NCBI RefSeq assembly: GCF_027580225.2
Contig: NC_073352.2
Span: 33,405,501 to 33,469,500, forward strand
Direction: 5' to 3'
DNA: 64,000 nucleotides
Source of the DNA: Misgurnus anguillicaudatus
Taxonomy: Eukaryota; Chordata; Actinopteri; Cypriniformes; Cobitidae
Shown here: positions 44,541 through 57,474 of the stretch, in pieces
Layout of the letters: every line of letters begins with the position of its first letter
Numbering within the stretch: position 1 is the first letter of the stretch
Made by a program: the position numbers and the translations under genes
Notes under the pieces: model-generated
The model's input: only the letters and a program-made list of their open reading frames with translations
What the model was told of the DNA's origin: nothing
Database searches by the model: none

Positions 44541-45720
44541 TGATAAAAAGCATTTTTTATCTGTCCCTGCTTTCTATCTCTATATTTTACCTTTAAACAT
44601 AAAGCATAAAATTCTTCAGATATCTTTATTTTTTGCTTTTTGTGTGGTCAATATCCCATCTTTTACTTTTACATCTTTTATTTTATTTAAATATAAAATA
44701 GGAATTTTCAACAAGTCAAGAGAAAGTGACATCATCTGGATCTTCTGAAGGCCACTTGAAGATCAAAAGTCACTTTTCTCATTTTCTTTTCTGTATATTT
44801 TATGATATTGATGCTATGACTATGAATGTCAGTCTTAATTAATGCTCAGTCCTGTTATCTATATTATTTCTTTAATGTTATAGATTTATTTTAAAATAAA
44901 AATAGAATTTGTTTAGTGTCTTCATGCACATATTTTATTCAGCTATATTTCATGTATTTGCTAAATCTATGCTGAAAACCGAAATGCTTCCATCCTCCAA
45001 TAAGAAACCAAGAATAAACTAGTAACCTAAGATTGACCAATACTCATTTTGAAAAGTAAAATATGCGTGTTATTAGATTTAGTGTACAAAATATAAAATA
45101 GTGAACTTTAATTTTGATGAGTTACAACATGCAAATGGCACCGATTCGGTGGGACGGCCCACATAATCCATCTCTAACACACAGAATCAAGACACAACAC
45201 AGTGTTAACTATGAACTAATGATTCTTTTAACTGCATAGCGGTCAGACTTGTAACCAAGTTCATATATTGTTTATTGTTAATGAGTTTACAAGCATTCAT
45301 TCAATCTCTTATTAACAGACGTTCACATTTAAAGGTCACATGTCATGTTTTATAAATGCTGCCTGTGATGTGCATCACATTTGACTTTTGACATCAAAAC
45401 CTTTCATTACGGCATTTAAATAAGGACGCTATGGCTTTACGAGCAACTATTGTTTATTTTCCCTCCTTCCTATGGCTTTTATGTTTGATAAATTGCTTAC
45501 AAAAATAGGTGTTTGGCAAGTTTTGATGGCAAAAACAAATTCGCTCATACTTTATTTTACAGTGTCCGTGTTACAGTGTAATTATATATTTAAATTATAA
45601 ATATTATAAATATTAAATATTATATATTTAAATACTAAGTAATATAAAGTAACAAGTACTTACTATAGTGTTAGGGTTTGGTTAAGGGTTAGTTGCATGT
45701 AATTATGCATACAGTAATTA
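44541..45720. other. Gene-free AT-rich stretch
   Basis: No coding similarity or clear termini seen. Confidence 0.4.
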
Positions 45721-46319
45721 ACCTCTTAAACCCTGAGGACCCTGTCCCGGGTACAAAATTTCATATTTTGACTCAATATAAAATATTCTTTTAATCTTTA
45801 ATGGTCCATCATGGACCCCAGTAACACATATGAGATACTGTTTGAAAGCTTAGAGTCTCTACTTTCTGCAGATATGCATCACTTTGAGAAATCTTTTACT
45901 GTAAGAAAGTTATTTACACTTAATTTACATATCACCCCCCCCCATAATTTTTTATATGATTTAATATTCACATATTTCATATTTTTCAAATATGACAAAC
46001 ATGGGCAAGTCTAATATCAAATGAAAGCTCTCACTCTCAGGAATAAGGCTACAGTGTTATTTTTGTTCTATTATCAACACATATTCAACAATAGTTGAAT
46101 GAATAATAAGGTAAAAATCGTCTTTTGTAAACGTATGTGAAACTTGAGCATGAACTGCCTCAGATAGCACATATAGCCACAAATGATGCACCATCTTTTC
46201 TCTTAGGTCCTACTCTAAACAATGAGTCCATTCACAGCATTTTCTTTGGTTGTGTGCATGAATAATCCCTTGCTATTTATTATATGTGCAAAACATGAAA
46301 AATGTATTTTCGCACACTT

Positions 46320-46626
46320 CAGTAAAATAAGAATAACTTTTGAATGTGACATGCTAAAGAGATCATTCTTTTTTTGGGTGTTTACTGTCTGCTGCTGGTA
46401 ACAACCAGAACTGTCTGCAGTCTGCTAGAGCACACAGAACCAGAGTTATACACTATCAAAGACAGTATTTACAACATAAAAAAAGAAAATTTGGTGTTTC
46501 ATCATATGAAAAACAACATAAATAACAATATTTGTCACAAACAGGAGCTTTTTATGTAACTTCAAAGGGTTTTCTTTAAAATAATATAAAGAAATTGCAT
46601 TTATTCCACTGTATGTGGTTATGGGA
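46320..46626. repeat. Diverged tandem repeat, unit A (split by the nested insertion)
   Basis: aactgtctgcag, ccagagttatacact, tttatgtaacttcaaagggtt and tatgtggttatgggag are matched in order by unit B at 54965-55290. Unit A continues after the insertion at 54906. Confidence 0.7.
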
Positions 46627-47191
46627 GCACACTCAAAAAAATGATTCAAGCCCTTCTTAGAAATGACACATTAAAATTGTGTTCAATTAATGTAAAATAC
46701 CTCATTAAGAGCAATAAGTATATATATTTAATTAGTCTAACACAAAATGAATATGTACTATAATTTATTGATTTCTTTTTAATTGCGTTAGCACATTTAG
46801 TTTGAGTTTGGGTTCTGGAAAAATAATTTCCCAGCATGCTTTGCATGCAACTGCTTTTGGAGAGTAATTAAGTGTTATTTTATGCATTTTTAGGTAAAGA
46901 GAAAGACTTAATAGTGTTTAATGTCCGTTTATCTTATTGATTTATAAGCGTTTGTGTTATATTTTTTCAAATTGTTTGGTTACCATCGTGCAGAAGAGTG
47001 TCGCTTGTGGTTAGGTTGTGGATGTGACGTATTTCTCTCAATGAGCTGTGTTAATGCCTGTTTGGAGATCAGTCTCTTCTCACATGCTCATCCAAAGTAT
47101 CAAATGTTATTATTATTAGCATGCTAACATGTGCTTATGCTAATTAGTATGATACAAAAACGTTTTATATAAAATAACAGAATTGAGTTAT

Positions 47192-47783
47192 TGTTGAGCA
47201 GAATCTCAGCTATGAGACTTAAAGAACTACATTTCCCAGAGTGCATCAGCAGCAGTAAATCAGCTGCTTGTCATGTGATTAGTCATTGTCACTGATTTGG
47301 AGCACCTGTTAAAACATGGAGTTCCTCAGTCATTCGGAGAAACAAACTTCAGAGAGAAGACACTCCAAATTCACTCGTAGGTTCAGTCCAAAGACGCCAA
47401 TGGTTTGTGAAATGTTTATTTACTTTGTAGTGTACTGTTTTATTCCATGTAAAAGGTTTAAGTACTTGATTTATCATAAAATTCATGTAAAATGTTTGGT
47501 TAAAATATTTGATTAAAATGTTTCATTGAAATGTTTGAATGAAATGTTTAAATGAAATGTTTAATTAAAATGTTTAATTAGAATATTTAATTGAAATGTT
47601 TAGTTAAAAACTTTTACTTTTGTTCTCTGTTTAAAGGTTTACAACCTAATTCACTGCTAATTCACTGCCTAATTCACTGGACAAATAATCAACTGACAAA
47701 GCCAAAAGAAAAATAAAAGTGATTAAGTGGAAATTTGAGTTGTCCTTGTGTCCTTTGGAAATTGAACAAGAGAGGATTTGACA
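47192..47783 (+). repeat. 5' LTR of the BEL/Pao element
   Basis: Starts tgttgagcag, ends gatttgaca. It differs from the 3' LTR at one visible position (cattcggaga versus cattcagaga). An internal minisatellite of 15-16 bp variants (aaatgtttgattaaaatg...) lies at about 47480-47610. The 66-codon frame at 47316 is inside the LTR and is not a separate gene. Confidence 0.97.
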
Positions 47784-47866
47784 GTTGTAAACCACGCGAA
47801 GCAGCCTGGCCTGAGGATAAACGGCTTCAGATCCAGCAATAAGCTGTTGACGTAGAGGAAATCAAG

Positions 47867-50800
47867 ATGGCAGAAGATGTCCTGGGGATGACGGTCCAGC
47901 AGCTCAAAAAGGAGAGGACCACTGCAAAAAGCAGCTTCACCAGACAAGCCAACTTCATTTCAAGAGAAGCAAGCAAAATGCTTCAAGTGGAGTTAAAGGA
48001 GGAATACACTAAGCTTTCAGATTGTTTCAGGAAGATGCTTGATGCCAATGATGACTACAGAATTGGACTGGAGGCAGACATTAAGACTGAAAATAAGGAA
48101 GCAAGTCTTAATGAACAGCAAGAAGCCGACATTGATAGATCTGTAAAGGAAGGTGAAACAAAGTTGGTGGAAATAAGAACCATTGTTCAAACAAACCTGT
48201 GGTCAAGGTATGGAGAGAGTGAACTTCTGGTGGCAATCTCGGAAGCAGAGAAATGCAATGATGAAGCGGCTGATGTGGCTGTGGAAAGTGCCAATTTGGA
48301 GGGCTATGAAGTGCACCTCAGTCTCTTGGACAAGAGAATAAAAGAGGCAATCTCAGCAATGTCAACATGGGAGAGATGGATCCCTAAAGAGTTAAAGGAT
48401 GAATTAGATGGAAGAGTCAAGGACATAAGAGCATCCTACTACAGGCTTGAGGTAAGGAGAGCTGAATTTGTCACTGCACGGACGATCAATGAGCAAAGCA
48501 CAGGACCAGTACAATCCCAACTGGCAACATCCACTCCATTAGTAAGAATAAAGCCAACCTCTCTACCTATTTTCAATGGAAGCAAGAGAGAATATCACAG
48601 ATGGAGGAAAGACTGGGAGAGCCTGCAAAAGCAGGGAGAGCCATCTGGATCAACTGAAGTTAAGAAAATTCAACTCTTGGAAAGTGTGGATGACAGAATC
48701 TCAAGGGACCTCAGACTTTCAACCTACACCACTGCCAAAGACATGTTCAGAGTCTTGGAGAACAGATATGGCAACAAGTCAACCATCACAGTGGAAATCC
48801 TTGAAGAGCTAGAGAAGATGCCACATGTGAAAGGGAACCAGCCAAGAAAGGTCATTGACCTCATACAGTCAGTGGAGAAGGCCCTAGCAGATCTTACAGA
48901 GTTAGGAAACTCTGGAGCCATAAATAACCCACTGGTAATAAAAACCATTGAAAGCAAGTTGCCTGACTTTATTAAACGAGACTGGGTGATGTTTATGGTT
49001 GAACCCAGGAACAATGTCACATCAGACAACCACTTTGCCATGCTTTTGAAGTTCTTGAAAAGTCAAGAAGAAATACTGGAGAGACTAGAACAGCTCAGAA
49101 CTGTGGAGAAGGTGGAGAAATCAGATCGTTTAGACAAAAAGTATGACCGAAAAATCGCCTCAACAAAAACCACAAAGAAAGAAGAGTTTGATGAAGGATG
49201 TGGTGTCTGTGGTGAGAGAGGGCACAACAACAAAATCTTCTTCTGTAAAAAGTTCAAAAGACTTAAACTACCTGAGAAGAAAGCTGTATTAAGAAAGCTG
49301 GGAGCATGCAGAAAATGTCTTGGATGCCATGATGAAGATGGATACTGCAGAGACACATTCCTATGCAGAAATAAGGACTGTAAAAGGGAAGGTGGTGCCC
49401 CAGACCACCATTTTTTCCTCTGCCCAAAGGGAGAATTCAAAAGAGGGGAAGAGAGAAGGATTGGAAAAGACGTCAAAGGTGAAGGCAAACTAACCGAGGA
49501 ACAAGAGGAGATCTTGTCTGAACTTTCTCCAGAAATGGCAGATCGATGCAGAAAGGCTTTCACCAACACCAACAAAACTGCAGTGACACTTGATGCTTCA
49601 GGCCAGTCTGAGCTACTGCAGAGAAATGGGCTCTCTGAACTTCCAGTTATAATGATGTTGATGCAAGTCACTGCAAACGCAGGGCAGAAGCTTGGGACTT
49701 TAATTGACCTTGCTTCAGATACAAACTACATCACCCATAAGGCTGCTGAAAGACTAAGGTTACGACATGAGAAGATAACTTTAGTTGTGCATGGAGTTGG
49801 TGGTATGGCTATGGAAGTGAACACACAAAGGTATCTCCTCAAAGTCAGAGTCAAAACACCAAAAGGAACCGAGAGAGCTCATGAAATGGTCTGCTACGGC
49901 TTGGATGAAATCGCCAGAGTGCATCAAGTAATTGAACCTGAAAAATTGAGAAAATTCTTCCCAGAAGTCAAACTGAAAGAATTGGAAAGGCCAGAAGAGG
50001 TTGAACTTCTCATTAGCCACCGAGAGAGAAGACTCGCTCCACAGAGAGTAAAAATCATTGGAGACCTCGTCTTGTGGGAGGGACCATTGGGTAAGACAGT
50101 GGGTGGAGCACATCCCGACTTATTTGAAGAAGTGGAGGTAGCAGCATATGAGTCCAGAACACACTTTGCTCGCTCCATGAGGACAGCAGCTGTCAAATAT
50201 CAAGAAATCAAAAGTCCAACAATTGATACAGCCCAGCCACAGCGAAAAGATGAAGCTCAGACCAAATTTACAGCTGTCAGTAACCGTAAGTTCCTAGAGT
50301 GGTGGCACTGGGATAGCATCGGAGCTGCATGTGAGCCAAGATGTGGAGGATGCCGTTGTGGAAACTGTCCACCTGGAGGAAAAGAAATGACCCTGGCAGA
50401 GGAGAGGGAACTGGAGATCATTAAAGGAGGTCTTACCTACAAGAAGGGGGATGCTCACACATCAGCGCCACATTGGGATGCAAAGTATCCTTGGACGGTA
50501 GATCCAGCCTCTCTCCCAAACAACAAAGGTGCAGTCCAAGCTTGTTTCTTAAAGATGGAAAAGCAACTAAGCAGAGAGCTAGACTGGAAAGTTGCATATA
50601 CTAATCAGATACATGAAATGATTGAAAGAGGCGCAGCCATAAAACTCACCAACAAAATTATGGATGAATGGAACGGACCAGTGTGGTACGTAAGCCACCT
50701 GGTGGCACCAAACCCTCATTCAGTGACCACACCAATTCGTATTGTATGGAATAGTAGCCAGAAATACAAAGGCGTGAGTATGAATGATCTTCTTTTGAAG

Positions 50801-53800
50801 GGACCAGACGTTCTCAACCCTATCAGAGCTGTCTTGCTGAGGTTCAGAGAAGGGATGTATGCATCTCTAGGAGACATTAAAAAAATGTACAACTCTGTAT
50901 GGCTGGAGGAGCGTGAGATGCATCTTCATAGGTTCCTCTGGAGGGACAGCCCAGATGAAGAGATAGGTGAATATGCAATTACCAGAGTCAATATTGGGGA
51001 CAGACCTGCTGGTTGCATTGCTCAGTTGGCTATGAGGGAAACGGCACGCCTGCCCAACTTTCTTCACTTAGAAGATGAGCGCAGAGTCATTGAAGAGGAC
51101 AGCTATGTAGATGACCTCTTAACCTCCCATAATGACCTAAATAAACTTGACAACATTACAGCAAATGTGGAAGAGATCTTGAAAGCTGGAGGTTTCTTCC
51201 TCAAACCATGGGTCCGGTCAGGGCAAAGTGGGAGGCAAGAAATAGAGACGGAGGAGGGTCTAACAGGAACACAAAGTAAAACTTTAATTCTTCCAAATCA
51301 AATGAGAGGTGAAGACAATAAAGCCTTGGGTATCGGCTACCAAATGGATGAAGACAAGCTCTACATGTTAACCTCAGTTAACTTTTCCAAAAGGAAAAAG
51401 AAGATGAGAGTTGGAAAAGATCTTCTTAAGGAGGAGGTAAGAACTGAGACACCTAAGCCACTGACTAGGAGGGCTCTCTTAAGCCAAGTGGCTGGACTGT
51501 ACGACCCAATTGGCTTAGTCACACCTGCAAAACAGAAGGGAGCAATTCTTGTAAGAAAAGCATTCCAAGAGGGAGGGGGTGGGAAACTAACCCAAGAAAC
51601 TTGGGACCAACCTCTCTCAGAAAGCCTCAGAGAAGAAGGCATACAGCTTTTTGAAGAATATGTGCAGCTTGGACAGGTAAAATTCCACAGGAGCCTCACA
51701 CCAGCTGGCTGGGAAGGAAAACCTTGGGGCATCACATTCTCTGATGGAAGTGACAAATCCTATGGAGCTGTGATGTACTTAAGATGGGAGACAAGTCAAG
51801 GCACTGAAGTTCGATTTGTTGAGTCGAAAGCCAAGCTGACACCCCTGGATCAGAAGGGAGAAGCTGTAAAAGCTGAGATCTGTGGTGCTGTTTTCGCATC
51901 TAGGATCAGGAAGTATGTGGAAAAACATGCTCGAATTAAAATCGAGAGATGGTTCCATCTACTCGACAGTCAAACAGTCTTGGGAGCCATTCAAAGAGTC
52001 AGTTATGGGTACAAAACCTTCTTTGCAAATAGAGTGGGTGAAATCCAGAAGGCTGGACTAGTGCAAGACTGGTGGTGGATCCGTGGAGATTTAAACATAG
52101 CTGACATCATAACGAGAGGGGGCGCTCCTGAAGATTTGAGGGAGAATTCTACATGGCAAAATGGACCAGAGTTCCTGAAGTGGCCAGTGGAGAAGTGGCT
52201 TATAAAATCAGCAGGAGAGATTGCAGCTCATGCCAGGGAGAGTGTCAACAAGCTCCAGAGAAAGGCATTCACAGTTGCATTAACTAGAGCTCAAGCCAGA
52301 AGCAGTCAGAAAAATGAAGACCCACAAGGTAATCAGGAAAGTCCAAAGAGTAAAACTCAAGAGGGAATACCTGTGGTAAATCCAACTCCTCTTCTAGGTA
52401 TGAAGCCCACTGGATGGGTTAAAAATCTCATCGAAGTAAGAAGATCCAGTAGTCTGTCCAAACTGGTGAGAGTCGTTGCCTGGGTTTGTTTTGCTGCCAG
52501 GCAGTGGCTGAAGAGGAAGTGTCGGGCCCCTAAACAATTAAAGTGGGAAGTTAGATCACCCAAGCAAGCTGTGCTGACTGTCAAAGAAAAAGAAGATGCA
52601 CTCAAAGACATCTTTCTTGCTGCTCAAGAAGGTACAGTTTTTGCAGACACAACTCTTAGCAGACTGGCAGTATACAAAGATGTGAACTCTGGACTGCTAG
52701 TTTGCGGGGGCAGAATTCAGATGTTCAATGAAGATAAGACAGCAGTGCCTGTTTTACCATTTGAAGCATGGGTATCTACACTGTTGGCACAGGAATCCCA
52801 CAAAGCAAACCACGAGGGAGTGGCAGGAACCCTTCTCCGGATGAGGAAGAAAGCCTGGGTAATAAAAGGCCGGAGACTTGCCAAGAAAGTGGTTGACAGC
52901 TGTGTGGTTTGCAGGAAAAACAAAGCAAAACACTGCCAACAAATCATGGCTGACTTGCCTCTAGAGCGAACAGGCCCGGCTGCACCTTTTGAATTCACCA
53001 CTATGGACCTTTTTGGCCCTTATGAAGTGAAAGATGAGGTCAAGAAGAGAACTAGACTCAGAGTATGGGGAATAGTTTTCTGCTGTATGGCTTCTAGAGC
53101 CATCCATACTGAAGTGGTGAGTGACATGTCATCTGAAGGATTCTTGCTAGCCTATAAAAGGTTCACCTCACTGAGAGGAAACCCGATGATACTCTGTTCA
53201 GACCCTGGGACTAACTTTTTGTGATCCAGTCCTGCACTGGAGATTCTTTATTAATTGATGAACCAACTAAACAAGTCTGAAATTGATTACTCAGCTGCCA
53301 TTCATGGTACAGAATGGTCATGGAAGATTCACCCTGCAGACTCTCCCCATAGAAATGGTGCAGCAGAGGCAGCTGTCAAAGTAGTAAAGCGGGCATTAAG
53401 CAACCTTGGTGGAGATGGTGTTTTCACATGGGGAGAATTTCAAACTTTTCTCTTCATGGCAGCCAACCTTGCAAATGAGAGACCCATCGATGCAAGAACT
53501 CAAAGCAGAGAAGACTGTGTAGAGTACATCACCCCAAATTCTCTGCTTTTAGGACGTGCCAATCCAAAGGGAGACCCTGGGGATTTTCAATTTGATGACT
53601 ACCCTTACAGAAGACTTAAACATATTCAAGCAGAAGTAAGCAATTTCTGGAAGAAGTGGAGCCAATTGGCTGGACCAAATCTATTCGTAAGGAACAAATG
53701 GCACACCAAAGAGCGAAATGTTGCAGTTGGAGATGTGGTTTGGCTGGCTGACCAAAACGCCTTGAGAGGACAATACAAGCTGGCTAGAGTGGTCGGTGTT

Positions 53801-54016
53801 AATGCTGACAGCAAAGGAATTGTAAGAGATGTGCTTGTGAGAACTTTTCCCAGCTATCCTGTTCACATCACAAATGCGAAAGACAAAGAAGGTCCCATTA
53901 GAGCTAATAGTGAAAAAACCAAGAGGCTCCAAACCAAAATCCCAGCCACAATTCTCCACAGAGATGTCAGACGTCTTGTCATTCTAATTCCCATTGAAGA
54001 ACAAGCAGAGGTATGA
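47867..54016 (+). pseudogene. BEL/Pao gag-pol, interrupted by two in-frame stops in the integrase region
   Basis: One frame of 2050 codons. Order: coiled N-terminal gag region; DUF1759-type gag segment from about residue 229 (PIFNGSKREYHRWRKDW); Cys/His knuckles at about 444-510 (CGVCGERGHNN, CRKCLGC); A17-type protease region near 614 (TLIDLASDTNYIT, lacking the usual D-S/T-G triad); reverse transcriptase with YVDD at 1080-1083; RNase H (FSDGSD, Asp1293); integrase zinc finger (HKANH at 1645, then CVVC) and core (TMDLFG, Asp1714; SDPGTNF); C-terminal DUF5641-like part (VGDVVWLADQ). Stops: TGA at 53222-53224 and TAA at 53252-53254, ten codons apart, falling between the second catalytic Asp and the AEAAVK-type Glu block. 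This copy should therefore lack a full integrase unless the stops are read through or are sequence errors. Confidence 0.95.
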
Positions 54017-54067
54017 AAGAACTTGTGTGACCTCTGGGTTTGAAAAACCAGGAGCTCAAGTGGGAAG

Positions 54068-54659
54068 TGTTGAGCAGAATCTCAGCTATGAGACTTAAAG
54101 AACTACATTTCCCAGAGTGCATCAGCAGCAGTAAATCAGCTGCTTGTCATGTGATTAGTCATTGTCACTGATTTGGAGCACCTGTTAAAACATGGAGTTC
54201 CTCAGTCATTCAGAGAAACAAACTTCAGAGAGAAGACACTCCAAATTCACTCGTAGGTTCAGTCCAAAGACGCCAATGGTTTGTGAAATGTTTATTTACT
54301 TTGTAGTGTACTGTTTTATTCCATGTAAAAGGTTTAAGTACTTGATTTATCATAAAATTCATGTAAAATGTTTGGTTAAAATATTTGATTAAAATGTTTC
54401 ATTGAAATGTTTGAATGAAATGTTTAAATGAAATGTTTAATTAAAATGTTTAATTAGAATATTTAATTGAAATGTTTAGTTAAAAACTTTTACTTTTGTT
54501 CTCTGTTTAAAGGTTTACAACCTAATTCACTGCTAATTCACTGCCTAATTCACTGGACAAATAATCAACTGACAAAGCCAAAAGAAAAATAAAAGTGATT
54601 AAGTGGAAATTTGAGTTGTCCTTGTGTCCTTTGGAAATTGAACAAGAGAGGATTTGACA
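54068..54659 (+). repeat. 3' LTR of the BEL/Pao element
   Basis: 592 bp, tgttgagcag to gatttgaca, same length as the 5' LTR and differing at one visible base. Confidence 0.97.
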
Positions 54660-54964
54660 GTTATTCAGACTACACTACATTGAGTTATTGAAACTACGCT
54701 AAATTGAGTTATTCAGACTAAAGTAAATTGAGTTGAGGCAACTAATTGAGTATTGCCATTTAATTTAAATTGAGTTGGACTAACTCAATTTATTTTAATT
54801 GTGTAAAGCAATTTTTTATGAGTTAGGGGTACACATTCATATTGGATGGAAATCCTGCCCACAATTTTATTGAGTTTGTCCAATGAATCATTTTTTTGAG
54901 TGCACTTCAAATATTTTTAGGTGGAAATAAAATACAAAAAGGGTATTATTCCTCCCATCAGTTG

Positions 54965-55290
54965 GAGTAAAATAACTTTTGCATAGATTATGATAGAGAT
55001 ATAATTCCCTTTTCCTCTGTAAGCTGGCAATTGCTGGAATCAAACAAAACTGTCTGCAGGGAGCTGAGGCACCCAGGGCCAGAGTTATACACTTTCAAAT
55101 AAAAACTTTAGAAAAAGACCATCAAAAAGCGCCTATTTATTTTTGTGTTTATTAGAGGACTGACATCACATACAACCATGTTTAGCACTTTCAACAGTGT
55201 TTTATGTAATTTCAAAGGGTTTCCTGTAAAATGATACCAAACATTTGTATGTAAACCTCTGCATGTGGGTATGGGAAGCTTTTGAAATTG
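54965..55290. repeat. Diverged tandem repeat, unit B
   Basis: Same motif order as unit A (46320-46626), about 370 bp downstream once the insertion is subtracted; roughly 70% alike by eye. Confidence 0.7.
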
Positions 55291-55329
55291 GGTAGGCCAA
55301 ATCCAGGCGAAAATCCCCAAAATAGCTTC

Positions 55330-56330
55330 AGGGTGTAAGAATTATTACTATAGTAAGTATGAGTAACTTGTTTACCAAAGACACTTTAAAATACCACAAA
55401 TTCCCTACAGTAGTTTGCTGAGGAAATTCAGCTCTGTCGTGGTAAGACATTCAAATTCTGTTAAATTACTGCTTACAAACATAAGTCAAAATCCTTCATT
55501 CAATTTGCAAACAGTTTGATTTTAAACTTCTTAAATGCCAAATTGGGTAAGAGAGAATAAGACACCAAATAATATAGCAGCAAGCCACACTATTCTGTTT
55601 TTTATTTCAAACATCATGTCGTGTTATTGAAAAAAGTTAATACATTATTAATGCAATAGCTCAGACAAAGATGTACGACTGCTTCTCTGTCCTTCGCAAG
55701 CTTTGTTTAGTTAAACCTCTAAATGCCCAAACAGACATTAACGGAGATGGATGGTTATGTGTTTATGTCGGCTTCATTTTTACCTAATTATAAAACACTA
55801 TTTGGCTGCCTCTCATCATCTTTGCAGACACAACAGATGGATACGTTTACTCTGTGAAGGTCATTTGATAGCAGTGGTGGGGCGTATCGCTTTCTCTCTT
55901 CTTATTCGAACCCTGAAGGACTGTCTCTCATCTGATCCTTTAGAAGTCGATCTGAAGACGAGCTGATGTTGCAATCTGAGCGAGTTCTTCAAAGTAAAAC
56001 TCTAACCTTGAAAATCAGAAAATCTTATTTCCTAGGGTTTTCTGTATCTTTTTGTATGCTTTGTTGTCTGTTTGAACTTGTTTTAGTATTTGTGGAGCAC
56101 ACCTGACTTTTAGTGACTGTGATGTCCACAGCCAAACACAATTATTTTGAAACACGTCATCTGCGTCATCGATCGCTCATTAGCACGTAATAATACATTT
56201 TACTCATTGCACAAATGAAATGTTGCCTAATATGTCTAGTGATCATCAGATAAAATAAGTATTTACATATATGTCCATAAATTAAGATATGTGAAATTGT
56301 GTAAAATGACACAGGGAAAAGTATTGAACA
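55330..56330. other. Gene-free stretch
   Basis: No protein family or repeat termini recognised. A short non-repetitive block (55740-55970) includes catctttgcagacacaacag but no supported exon. Confidence 0.35.
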
Positions 56331-56337
56331 CGCTTAA

Positions 56338-56726
56338 GGGGGTCGCACACCGGACGCGCAGCTCAGCAGCATGTTGCGTCACGTCTATGCCAACTCTGAG
56401 GTATCGTAAACCGTAAGTGCACATTAAATAGCGCACGCTAAGTCAGATAGCGTATACTTCAAAATGCAAAATGTACGTTAGCAGCCAATGTTAATCGTTA
56501 ATGACTTGGGACAAATATGATGTTATTTAATATTAAACTATGTGAGTGGCGCTATGTGGTGTGACAGGGATTTAAGCAACTTCCTGAGTCAATGCTGGGC
56601 ACCGCGGACAGGCGCCACCTGTAGGCGCCGTGTGTGTATACTCATTGAAAGCAATGTGTTTGATTTTTTTAGAAAGGCGCGGCGCTGTGCGGCGCTGAGC
56701 TGCGCGTCCGGTGTGTGACTCCCTTT
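56338..56726. mobile_element. CG-rich MITE (cacaccggacgcgcagctcag ends)
   Basis: cacaccggacgcgcagctca at the left mirrors tgagctgcgcgtccggtgtg at the right; flanks ttaag and tttac suggest a decayed TTAA target. Confidence 0.85.
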
Positions 56727-57132
56727 ACTGAAATGTTGCATGCATTGCTAAGGTGTAATTTTAACCCTTCAAATCTTGAAGATTCTCTTCTATGAATTCT
56801 GATCTTTAGCTCTTTCCATATTTTCAATTGAATTCAAGTCATCTGATTGGCTGGGCCATTCCAGCAGCTTTCTTTTCTGTCTGAGTTGTCCTTGGCTGTG
56901 TGTTTGGGTTAGGATTTACCCATCATGAGATGTTTTTTGGATGACACCTTGGTGATACACTATATTATAGGCCATCAGTTGGGATTGAACAGCTGTTCTT
57001 ATTAGCACTGAGAAGGGGCAGGATTGCTTTTTATTACTGACTGCCTTGGCTTTCCATGTCTTTTTGCACCTTATTTCTTCAGGGGTCCAATACTTTTGCC
57101 TGTGTCATTTTACATGATTACACATAACTTAA

Positions 57133-57411
57133 AGGAACAGTATGTAGGATTGTGGCCAAAACTGGTACTGCAATCACAAAACTTGTGGTTAAAACTGGTA
57201 CTGCAATCACACAACTGGTGGCCAATACACAACATGACAACATAAACATCAGTTGAGGGGTGCAACTCCACTTTTTAAATATCAATATCCTGGCTAGACC
57301 ACTGTTGTTAGTGATATAAGTATTTTAAATGAAAATGATTTCTTAATGTCTAGTGACATATCAGGGCCATTTTATGATTTATTGATATAAATTCTAACAT
57401 ACTGTTCCTTT
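57133..57411. mobile_element. MITE (aggaacagtatgtaggatt type) with internal 33-bp duplication
   Basis: aggaacagtatgtagg mirrors aacatactgttcct; aaaactggtactgcaatcac occurs twice in tandem (about 57159 and 57192). Confidence 0.8.
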
Positions 57412-57474
57412 TATTTATGGACATCTACGGTTTGATTTCTTTGCATGTGTGGATTGCATTGGTTTTTACTAGTG

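Larger units (their letters stand above)
47192..54659 (+). mobile_element. BEL/Pao LTR retrotransposon, nearly intact, young
   Basis: 7468 bp with two 592-bp LTRs that begin TG and end CA, and a perfect 5-bp target duplication gttat (47187-47191, 54660-54664). A polypurine tract gtgggaag abuts the 3' LTR. One gag-pol frame lies between. No envelope frame was seen. The primer-binding site after 47783 is not obvious (gttgtaaaccacgcg). The near-identity of the LTRs implies recent insertion. Confidence 0.97.
46631..54901. mobile_element. Nonautonomous DNA transposon interrupted by a BEL/Pao element
   Basis: Terminal inverted repeat actcaaaaaaatgattca / tgaatcatttttttgagt with 4-bp duplication gcac (46627-46630, 54902-54905). 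Removing the retroelement leaves about 0.8 kb without a transposase. Internal ...attgagtta.. motifs recur on the right side (54665-54790). Superfamily unassigned. Confidence 0.82.

Noticed and set aside
47316..47516. 66-codon frame repeated identically at 54192-54392
   Set aside because: Both copies are inside the LTRs; identity follows from LTR identity, not from a conserved gene.
49063..49671. 202-codon minus-strand frame
   Set aside because: Antisense shadow of the retroelement gag-pol frame.
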